Origin: CAZIAK01 sp964537035
Lineage (GTDB): Bacteria; Planctomycetota; B15-G4
DNA length: 58,858 bases
NCBI GenBank assembly: GCA_964537035.1
Contig: CAZIAK010000032.1
Span: forward strand, 1-58,858
Direction of reading: 5' to 3'
In this document: positions 8,123 through 15,153 of the stretch, piece by piece
Position numbering within the stretch: the stretch's first letter is position 1
Layout of the letters: each line of letters opens with the position of its first letter
The notes under the pieces: generated by a model
Database searches by the model: none
What the model was told of the DNA's origin: nothing
Seen by the model: only the letters and a program-made list of their open reading frames with translations
Translations under genes and position numbers: made by a program

Positions 8123-11100
8123 ATGCTCTTGTTCTTCTGCAGTCTGTTCGTGGCTTGCGTGACTTCGGCGCCCCTGTTGCCCCTCGCGGGTTGGAGCGAC
8201 GAGTGGGACGTGAACGCCGGGCAAGGGCAGCCCATCGCCTTCGATCAGGTCTTCGACAACGGCACCTGGATGAGCGTGGATGTCTCCCCGGATGGCCAAC
8301 GGCTGGTCTTTGATCTGCTGGGGCAGCTCTTCGAGTTGCCCATCGCTGGCGGGGAGGCCAGGGCGCTGACAGAGGGCCGGGGCTGGAACATGTTTCCTCG
8401 TTACTCGCCTGACGGCAGCACCATCGCCTTCACGTCAGATCGAGGCGGACACAACGACCTGTGGACCTACGCTCTGAAAGACGGTGCCCTGGCCAATGTG
8501 AGCGGCGAGCAGCTGCCAACATTTCAGGGCACATGGAGCGCGGACGGCCGCGCCCTCTACGGCACGGCGTTGAACAAGAAGGTGCGCTTTCCTGCGTCGC
8601 GCTACGGCTTGTTGGGCAGCAAGCAGGTGTTGATCCCGCCCAACGGGCGCTCTCCGGTGAACCACCTGCAGGAGAACCCGGCGGACGGTCTGCTCTACTT
8701 CGTGCACAACGATCGCAACCTGCCCAAGAGCGGTCCGCGGGTGAAGACCTGGGATCTGCAGACAGGCGAGATCGCCGTGGTGGTCGACCGTCCCGGCGGT
8801 GCAGCGGCGGCGCGCTTGTCCCCCGAAGGAGCACGCTTGGCCTACGTGCATCGAGACGATCAGGACACCGTGTTGGTGGTGCGGGATCTACGCAGCGGCG
8901 TCGACCGCGAGGTGCGCCGAGGTCTCGACCGGGGACGGTTCGACTCGGCGGGCTTCTATGGCTGCTATCCCAACATCGCCTGGCATCCCGATGGGGGCAG
9001 CCTGGTGCTGTCCCTCGGTGGCAAGCTGGTGCAAGTCGACGTGCAGAGTGGAGAGAGCCGCGAGATCTCTTTTCGAGCCCGGGTGGTTCGCGAGCTCGAC
9101 GAGACCCTGCGCTTTCCCCTGGAGCTGCCCACCGAGGGGCGGACGGCAGCGCGCAGTTACCGCTGGGCGCAACGCACGCCCCAGGGAGTGGTGTTCGAGT
9201 CGCTGGGTGACCTCTGGCGGCTCGACGGGCAAGGCCAGCCCATCAACCTGACGCGCTCGGCGGCTCACGACACGAGCCCGCTCCTCGTGGCTGATCCCAC
9301 GGCCGAGAGCGGCGAGTCGCTGGTGTTCGCTCGCTGGACCGACGACAGGTTGGGTGGGCTGATGAGGGCTCGTCTCCCTGCAGGCGAAGATGTCGGGGCG
9401 CCGCTGCAGGCCACGGAACTCCTGGTCGCCCAAGACGGTCGGCCCGGCGCCCCGCTGCAGTCTCAGCTCGGTGCTCTGGCAGCCGACCGCTCCGGTACGG
9501 GCGCTCTGGCCCTGCTCGTGGGCGCCAGCGATCTTCGGCGGGGGACGCACATCGAGAGCCAGACGGCCTTCGAGCTGCTGCTGGTAGAGCCCGTGGACAC
9601 GTCGGACACGGTGCAGGCAGAGCAGCTCACGGACGTGACCTGGACGGGCAATCGCTACTCCCATCGGCCGCCGTCGATCCTGCCAGACGTAGCAGGAGGC
9701 GTGGTCTACTTCACCGAGTTCGAGAACGACCAGCTGCAGCTCAAGCGCATCGGCATCGATGGTCACGACGAGCAGGTGCTGTACGTGTTCCCCCACGCGA
9801 CCCGGGCCGTGGTCTCTCCCGACCTGTCGTTCATCGCCTACCGGGAGTACCACCGCAGCTGGCTCACTCCCTTCGAGTGGGTCGGCCAGAAGGTCACGGT
9901 CTCTGCAGCGGATGGCGAGGGCACTTCGTTCAGGGTCGATGGCGAGGACGGAGACTTCATGGAGTTCGGGGACGGCGGCCGGACCCTGTGCTGGACCCGC
10001 GGCTCCGGCTTCTTCGAAAAGGACGTCGCCGAGATCGTGAGCGGAGGCCTGAATCGCCGACGCACCGACCTGAGCCTGTCGTACGAAGTGGCCGTCCCCG
10101 AGCAGATCGTGGCGCTGACCGACGTGACCGTGTTGACCATGGACGGCGACGACCGGGTGCTCGAAGGCGCCACCGTACTCATGGAGGGAAACCGCATCAG
10201 CGCGTTGGGCAGCGATGTGTTGATCCCCGACGGCACCCTGCGCTACGAGCTGCCCGGCCAGGTGGTGTTTCCTGGGATGTTCGACGCTCACGGGCACTAC
10301 GGCAGCCCCATCAGCGCGCTCAACGTGATCGAGCAGCGCCCCTACGGTCTGGCGGCCAACCTGGCCTACGGCGTGACCACCATGTACGACGTGTACGGCA
10401 CCACGCAGAAGGACTTCTGGCTGTCGGACATGCTCCGCGCGGGCAAGATCACGGGCCCCCGGCTGTTCTCCGTGGGCGACCCCATGTTCGGCACGAAGTA
10501 CCGCACCAAGATGCACCGGCCCAATGGCTCTCTCGACGACATGCTGGAGCAGGCGCGGTTCAACAAGGCCCACGGGGCCACGGCGCTGAAAGACTATTCG
10601 AACCATTCACGGGCCGCCCGGCAGCAGCTGGCCGCCGCCTGCCGCGCTGAAGGTCTCAACCTGGTCACCGAGTCGTTCGGCAATCCGCAGATGAACCTGA
10701 CCCAGGTCATCGATGGCTTCACGGGCCTTGAGCACACCATGGGCCTCGAAGACCTGTACGACGACGTGCTGGCCTTGTTCGCCGCCACCGAGGTGGGCAT
10801 GACGCCGACCTTGATCGTGGTCTACAACGGCCCGGGTGGCGAGCAGTGGTTCCATTCTCGGGAGCGTCTCTGGGAGGACGAGAAGCTGCTGCACTGGTTC
10901 ACCAAGGAAGAGCTGCTGAAGTACCGGCGGCCGACCCACTACTTCGACGACGACTGGAGCATTCCGCGCATGGGCGTGGCCCTGCGCAAGCTCCACGAGG
11001 CAGGGGTGAGCCTGCAGCTGGGGGCCCACGGCCAGATGATGGGACTGGGTGCCCACTGGGAGCTGGAGCTGTTCGTGCAGGCGGGGTTCACTCCGCTGGA

Positions 11101-11347
11101 GGCCCTGCACTTCGCCACCATCAATGGTTTTCGCCACCACGGTCTCGACCATGAGCTGGGTTCGATCGAGGTGGGCAAGCTGGCCGACATGGTCATCGTC
11201 TCGGCTGACCCCCGGGACGATATCCGCAACACCCGCGCGATCACCATGGTGATCAAGAACGGCGAGCTGTTCAGCGGAGTGGACGGCGCTCGCCTCGCGC
11301 CAGACCGGGCGCCCGCCGAGCCCATGTACTTTCAGCCCGCGCGCTAA
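8123..11347 (+). CDS. TolB-type propeller / amidohydrolase fusion, secreted
   Basis: Protein of 1074 residues from ATG at 8123, which begins a signal peptide (MLLFFCSLFVACVTSAP). The N-terminal two thirds are TolB/DPP6-like WD-type repeats, for example SPDGQRLVFDLLGQLFELP and FPRYSPDGSTIAFTSDRGG. The C-terminal ~380 residues are an amidohydrolase: VVFPGMFDAHGHYG carries His723 and His725, ATALKDYSN supplies a Lys, and GLEHTMG and GAHGQMMGLGAHWELELF carry later ligands. The tail GSIEVGKLADMVIVS is typical of the superfamily. This domain order is a known architecture of periplasmic amidohydrolases in Bacteroidetes, Acidobacteria and Planctomycetes; the propeller probably limits access to peptide-like substrates. 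The intergenic region from 7983 to 8122 must hold divergent promoters, but I see no clear boxes. Confidence 0.88.
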   Translation: MLLFFCSLFVACVTSAPLLPLAGWSDEWDVNAGQGQPIAFDQVFDNGTWMSVDVSPDGQRLVFDLLGQLFELPIAGGEARALTEGRGWNMFPRYSPDGSTIAFTSDRGGHNDLWTYALKDGALANVSGEQLPTFQGTWSADGRALYGTALNKKVRFPASRYGLLGSKQVLIPPNGRSPVNHLQENPADGLLYFVHNDRNLPKSGPRVKTWDLQTGEIAVVVDRPGGAAAARLSPEGARLAYVHRDDQDTVLVVRDLRSGVDREVRRGLDRGRFDSAGFYGCYPNIAWHPDGGSLVLSLGGKLVQVDVQSGESREISFRARVVRELDETLRFPLELPTEGRTAARSYRWAQRTPQGVVFESLGDLWRLDGQGQPINLTRSAAHDTSPLLVADPTAESGESLVFARWTDDRLGGLMRARLPAGEDVGAPLQATELLVAQDGRPGAPLQSQLGALAADRSGTGALALLVGASDLRRGTHIESQTAFELLLVEPVDTSDTVQAEQLTDVTWTGNRYSHRPPSILPDVAGGVVYFTEFENDQLQLKRIGIDGHDEQVLYVFPHATRAVVSPDLSFIAYREYHRSWLTPFEWVGQKVTVSAADGEGTSFRVDGEDGDFMEFGDGGRTLCWTRGSGFFEKDVAEIVSGGLNRRRTDLSLSYEVAVPEQIVALTDVTVLTMDGDDRVLEGATVLMEGNRISALGSDVLIPDGTLRYELPGQVVFPGMFDAHGHYGSPISALNVIEQRPYGLAANLAYGVTTMYDVYGTTQKDFWLSDMLRAGKITGPRLFSVGDPMFGTKYRTKMHRPNGSLDDMLEQARFNKAHGATALKDYSNHSRAARQQLAAACRAEGLNLVTESFGNPQMNLTQVIDGFTGLEHTMGLEDLYDDVLALFAATEVGMTPTLIVVYNGPGGEQWFHSRERLWEDEKLLHWFTKEELLKYRRPTHYFDDDWSIPRMGVALRKLHEAGVSLQLGAHGQMMGLGAHWELELFVQAGFTPLEALHFATINGFRHHGLDHELGSIEVGKLADMVIVSADPRDDIRNTRAITMVIKNGELFSGVDGARLAPDRAPAEPMYFQPAR

Positions 11348-11423
11348 GCCGCAGTGGAGAGGGGGTTACACTCTCCCGCTCGTTGAATCGCCCCCTGCTC
11401 CCGAGTCGTTGTTGAGAACCGAG

Positions 11424-11759
11424 ATGCTGACCCTGATCTGCAAGCGCACCTGAGGCACCTGTCGCAAGGCGGTCGCCTTGCTGAAGGACGCCGGTGCCAC
11501 CTACGAGTACCGGGAGTACACCGAAGAGCCGCTCTCGGCGAGCGAACTGAAGGAGCTGTTCGGCAAGCTGGCCGAGTCGCCGCGCGACCTGCTGCGCAAG
11601 GGCGACGCCAAAAAGGTTGGCCTCTCTGGCGACGAGACCGACGCCGAGCTGCTGGCAGCCATGGCCGAGCACCCGACCCTTCTTCAGCGTCCGATCCTGG
11701 TCAAGAACGAGCGGGCGGTGGTGGGCCGCCCGGTCGAGAATCTCTCAGCATTGCTCTGA
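11424..11759 (+). CDS. Selenocysteine-containing ArsC/Spx-family reductase
   Basis: Reading through the TGA at 11451-11453 as Sec gives a complete 111-residue ArsC-family protein. It starts MLTLICKRT, then Sec10-Gly-Thr-Cys13, then RKAVALLKDAG. In relatives this site is C-x-x-C or C-x-x-x followed by RKA, so Sec replaces the catalytic N-terminal Cys and Cys13 is the likely resolving thiol. The rest is classical: RDLLRKGDAKK, then EHPTLLQRPILV and VVGRPVENLSALL with the conserved Arg-Pro pairs. The family uses glutaredoxin or an internal thiol to reduce arsenate or other oxidised substrates; this member's substrate is not known. A SECIS-like hairpin begins 10 nt after the TGA. No earlier or later in-frame start would give the family's N-terminal strand. 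Upstream is only a weak purine-rich site. Sec-containing arsenate-reductase-like proteins have been reported from marine metagenomes. Confidence 0.85.
11464..11481 (+). promoter_or_regulatory. Bacterial SECIS-like stem-loop (ArsC-like gene)
   Basis: GCAAGGC (11464-11470) pairs perfectly with GCCTTGC (11475-11481) around the loop GGTC. A C-G and T-A pair can extend the stem below one bulged T. The stem begins 10 nt after the TGA. The GGTC loop is the same as that of the E. coli fdhF SECIS, where G and U in the apical loop contact SelB. Position, size and loop all fit a bacterial SECIS, which lies inside the coding region. Confidence 0.75.
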
Positions 11760-11824
11760 GAGAGCTCTCAGCGGAGAGCACCCTCCCGACCGGCCCTGGA
11801 CGTCAGGCACGGTGGGGAGGGTGC
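11756..11824. terminator. Hairpins between convergent genes
   Basis: CTGAGA/TCTCAG with loop GAGC (11756-11771) overlaps the end of the selenoprotein gene. A longer stem, GCACCCTCCC (11778-11787) with GGGAGGGTGC (11815-11824), follows around a 27-nt loop. There is no T-run, so this is a plausible rather than certain terminator between the converging genes that end at 11759 and 11868. Confidence 0.4.
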
Positions 11825-11867
11825 AGTCTTTGGGATGGGCAGCCAGGCGCCTCAGAGGAGCCGCTTG

Positions 11868-14351
11868 TTACGGCGAGATGAGCAAGACGCCGTTGCTGGC
11901 GCTGTAGCCAGCGGGGGCCGTGCCGTCCTGCACCCAGTACTGCAGGTACACCTGGGAACCGCTGGGGATACCGGGCACCCATGTGGTCGTCAGCGAGACC
12001 TCGCCCAGGTTCGACGTGACGTAGCCCGGATAGATCAGGTCGTCCTTGGGCACGAGAAAGCCGCCCTTGAGCGGGTAGTACGCCGCGCTCAGGCCCATGA
12101 CCAGAACCGCGTTGGCGTTGGCTGGAGCGTCCGTGAGGTCGAGCGTGGTTGGCGAGCCGGCCTGCAGAGTGCCAGTGCCATTGAGCGATGGGTCATGGGT
12201 CGGGCCAGGGAGCGAGAAGCCCAGGTCGGCCCAGAGCCCGGGGAAGCCCGAAGCGAGGACCACATCGTCGATGTACCAGCCGAGGCTGGTGCCGCCGCAG
12301 CCATAGCTGCTGCTGTCGGCCACGTGGAGGAAGGCGACGCGCACGGTCTGGCCAGAGTAGGCGGTGAGATCCACATCCTTCTGCGACCAGCCTGACGAGT
12401 TCTGGATCACGCTGCCCTCGTTGAACCACCCCGACCAGGTCTGGGTGGAGGGGTCGTAGGTCTGGACCTGCACCTGACCGTAGTCGCAGCTCGAGTAGCT
12501 GAACCAGTGGTTGAAGCGCAGGTGGATCTCGTCGAAGCCTGTGCTGATCGGCAACGTCGTGGTCTTGCTGATCAGCCTGCTGTCCGTGTTGCCGGCGTGG
12601 TTGCCGTCGAGATGAGTGGCCGCCAGGTACGAACCCGTCAACGGTTGGCCAGGGCCCGCGCCGGGATCGCCGATCTGCCACACTCCCCGATCGGCGGACC
12701 AGTCGTCGCCGCCGAGCTCGAAGCTGCCGGTGAACTGCGGCACGCCTCTGACGATCTGCACCTCGTCGAGGTACCAGCCGGTGCTGGTGCCACCACATCC
12801 ATAGCTGGAGCTGTCGGCCTTGTGGAAGAAGGCCAGGCGCACGGTGTCACCGGCGAAGGCGGTGAGGTCGACGTCCTTGAGCGACCAGAGGCTGGTGTTG
12901 ACGATGGACTGCCCTTGAGAAGACCAGGGGCCCCAGCTGGAAGTGCTGTCGTCGTAGACCGAGATCTGCACCTGGGCGCTGTCACAGCTCGAGTAGCTGA
13001 AGAACTCCTGAAAACGCAGGTGCAACTCCTCGCCGATGAGCAGCGAGGGCAGCACGGTGGTGGGGCTGACCAGGCGGCTGTCCGTGTTGCCCGGGTGGTT
13101 GCCGTCGAGGTGAGTGGCGGCCACACCGCTGCCTGCGAAGGCGGCGCCAGGCCCTGTGCTCGGGGCGCCGACCTGCCAGACTCCCCGGTCGCCGAACCAG
13201 CCCATCCACCCGTTCTCGAAGTCGCCGGTGAACTGCGGGACACCCTTCACGATCTGGACCTCGTCGATGTACCAGCCAGTGCTGGTGCCGCCGCATCCGT
13301 AGCTGGAGCTGTTGGCCGTGTGATAAAAGGCCAGGCGCACGGTGTCACCTGCGAAGGCGCTGAGGTCCACGTCCTTCAGGGACCAGGCGCTCGTGTTGAC
13401 GATCGACTGCCCTTGGGAGGACCAGGCTCCCCAGCTGGCTGTGCTGTCGTCGTAGACCGAGATCTGCACCTGGGCGCTGTCACAGCTCGAGTAGCTGAAG
13501 AACTCCTGAAAGCGCAGGTGCAACTCCTCGCCGAGGAGCAGCGTGGGCAGCACCGTGGTGGGGCTGATGAGGCGGCTGTCCGTGTTGCCTGGGTGGTTGG
13601 CGTCGAGGTGAGTGGCGGCCACGCTGTCGCCCGCGAAGGCGGCGCCCGGCCCCGTGCTCGGTGCGCCGATCTGCCAGACGCCACGATCGCCATGCCAGCC
13701 CTTCCAGCCGTTCTCGAAGTCGCCGGTGAACTGGGGGACGCCCTTCGTGATCAGGACGTCGTCGATGTACCAGCCGGTACTTGTGCCTCCGCAACCATAG
13801 CTGCTCGCGTTTGCCGAGTGGTAGAAACCGAGACGCACCTTCGTGGCGGAGGTGCTGGATGTGATCGAGGTCAGGTCAACAGACTTCAATGACCAGCTGG
13901 AGCTGTCGATGATCGACGTCCCCTTGGAGAGCCAGGGCCCCCAGGTACTGGTTGCGAGGTCGAAGACTTGCACCTGCACCTGACCGCTGTCGCAGCTCGA
14001 GTAGCTGAACCACTGCATGAACTGCAGGTGTAGCTCCTCACCGATGACTGTGTTCACTGCTGGCAGCAGGATCGAACCTGAGATGAGTCGGCTGTCCGTG
14101 TCTCCCGGGTGGTTGCCCAGAAGATTCGTGCCTGCCACGTTCATCCCCGACCAAGAACCGGCAGGGCCGCTGGATGGGGCGCCCACGGACCACACGCCGT
14201 TGTCAGCGTTCCAGTTCCCCCAACCCAGTTCGAAGTCGTCGAACCAGACCGTGGTCTGTGCGCCCACCGCGCCTCCCAGGGCCATGACGGCTGCGACCAG
14301 CCATGCGGTTGATGATTGCCAACGCCTCGGTTCTGTCTCTTGAATCCACAT
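11868..14351 (-). CDS. Secreted protein with four tandem MAM-like beta-sandwich repeats
   Basis: Protein of 827 residues with signal peptide (about 1-31, ending GAVGA). Four repeats of about 166 residues start near 39, 211, 377 and 543. Each runs from an FE-GW motif through GVWQxGAP, NHPGNTDSRLIS, EELHLRF, FSYSSCD, VxISVYD and SSSYGCGGTSTGWYIDEV. Each repeat keeps the same Cys pair (SSCD and YGCGG), suggesting one disulphide per domain. The pattern resembles MAM or 'choice-of-anchor' lectin-like beta-sandwiches. Residues from about 710 form a separate C-terminal domain (WADLGFSLPG... to the end) that I have seen in many secreted proteins of high-GC Planctomycetota and that may be a surface or sorting module. 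AGGAGG precedes the ATG. It is divergent from the ECF sigma gene. The function is probably adhesive or structural. Confidence 0.75.
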   Translation of the reverse strand: MWIQETEPRRWQSSTAWLVAAVMALGGAVGAQTTVWFDDFELGWGNWNADNGVWSVGAPSSGPAGSWSGMNVAGTNLLGNHPGDTDSRLISGSILLPAVNTVIGEELHLQFMQWFSYSSCDSGQVQVQVFDLATSTWGPWLSKGTSIIDSSSWSLKSVDLTSITSSTSATKVRLGFYHSANASSYGCGGTSTGWYIDDVLITKGVPQFTGDFENGWKGWHGDRGVWQIGAPSTGPGAAFAGDSVAATHLDANHPGNTDSRLISPTTVLPTLLLGEELHLRFQEFFSYSSCDSAQVQISVYDDSTASWGAWSSQGQSIVNTSAWSLKDVDLSAFAGDTVRLAFYHTANSSSYGCGGTSTGWYIDEVQIVKGVPQFTGDFENGWMGWFGDRGVWQVGAPSTGPGAAFAGSGVAATHLDGNHPGNTDSRLVSPTTVLPSLLIGEELHLRFQEFFSYSSCDSAQVQISVYDDSTSSWGPWSSQGQSIVNTSLWSLKDVDLTAFAGDTVRLAFFHKADSSSYGCGGTSTGWYLDEVQIVRGVPQFTGSFELGGDDWSADRGVWQIGDPGAGPGQPLTGSYLAATHLDGNHAGNTDSRLISKTTTLPISTGFDEIHLRFNHWFSYSSCDYGQVQVQTYDPSTQTWSGWFNEGSVIQNSSGWSQKDVDLTAYSGQTVRVAFLHVADSSSYGCGGTSLGWYIDDVVLASGFPGLWADLGFSLPGPTHDPSLNGTGTLQAGSPTTLDLTDAPANANAVLVMGLSAAYYPLKGGFLVPKDDLIYPGYVTSNLGEVSLTTTWVPGIPSGSQVYLQYWVQDGTAPAGYSASNGVLLISP
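12228..14237 (-). repeat. Four ~498-nt tandem coding repeats
   Basis: DNA repeats encode the four 166-residue modules of the secreted protein, with starts near 14237, 13721, 13223 and 12725 on the minus strand. Copies two and three are nearly identical over long stretches, including synonymous positions. This indicates recent duplication or gene conversion; the outer copies are more diverged. Confidence 0.85.
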
Positions 14352-14586
14352 GCTCTTGCTCCTCCTGATGGCGCAGCCTCAACATGGCGGCTGCAACGCG
14401 CGGTCTGGGCCGGATGGGGCGGGATCGCCCGGGGCCTCGTCTGCAGCTAACGCGACGAGGGACGGTGATCTGCGCAAAGAGACCTGGCTTTGGGCTCATC
14501 TGGGTGGCAGAGAGGGGCCCAGGAGGGGCTATCGTCTCGTATACTCTCCGCACCCGGTGGACAGGGACCGATCATGGGAGAAGAGC

Positions 14587-15153
14587 GTGGACGCTACTGA
14601 GCTGCTGATGGACTCGGTTGCCGGCAGCCGGCCCGCCGCGGATGCGCTCATGCCCTTGGTCTACGACGAGCTCCGTGGTCTGGCCCGCTACCAGCTGAGC
14701 CGGGAGCGCTGCGACCACACCCTGCAGACCACGGCCCTGGTCAACGAGGCCTACCTCAAGCTGATCGATCAGCGACGGGTCGATCCTTCGAGCCGCACGC
14801 GCTTCTTCGCCCTGGCCGGAATGGCCTTCCGTCGCATCCTCTGGGATCACGCCAAGGCTCGCAACGCGCACAAGCGGGTGGGTGGTCGAGAGCGGGTGCT
14901 GCTCCACGACGATCTGATCCAGGCCGAAAACATGGAACTCGAAGCACTGGACCTGCTCGAAGCCGTGGATCGCCTGAACGCATTGCACGAGCGCCAGGCC
15001 CGGGTGGTCGAGCTGCGTTTCTTCTCTGGCCTGACCGACGGCCAGATCGCCGCCGAGCTGTCCGTCTCCCGACGCACCGTGGTGCTCGACTGGCGAACTG
15101 CCCGGGCCTGGCTGCGCCGGGAGCTGAGTCGGGGCGACGACTCTTCGGGATGA
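14587..15153 (+). CDS. ECF-family RNA polymerase sigma factor
   Basis: Sigma-70 ECF factor of 188 residues. Region 2 is represented by LVYDELRGLARYQLSRE, LVNEAYLKLID and FFALAGMAFRRILWDHAKA. Region 4 is represented by RQARVVELRFFSGLTDGQIAAELSVSRRTV, a helix-turn-helix. This is the TIGR02999-like subgroup common in Planctomycetes and Acidobacteria. I chose GTG at 14587 because GGGAGAAGAG lies just upstream and the resulting N-terminus (VDATELLMDSVAGS) matches the family length; the frame is open further upstream but encodes no conserved residues. Its stop overlaps the start of the kinase gene (ATGA), a pairing that suggests kinase-linked control in place of a classical anti-sigma factor. Confidence 0.88.
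   Translation: MDATELLMDSVAGSRPAADALMPLVYDELRGLARYQLSRERCDHTLQTTALVNEAYLKLIDQRRVDPSSRTRFFALAGMAFRRILWDHAKARNAHKRVGGRERVLLHDDLIQAENMELEALDLLEAVDRLNALHERQARVVELRFFSGLTDGQIAAELSVSRRTVVLDWRTARAWLRRELSRGDDSSG

Noticed and set aside
8888..10606. Long minus-strand frame inside the TolB/amidohydrolase gene
   Set aside because: His/Gln-rich shadow; the plus frame has clear propeller and amidohydrolase motifs.
12507..13892. Plus-strand frame with apparent internal repeats
   Set aside because: The repeats merely mirror the four coding repeats of the minus-strand secreted protein.
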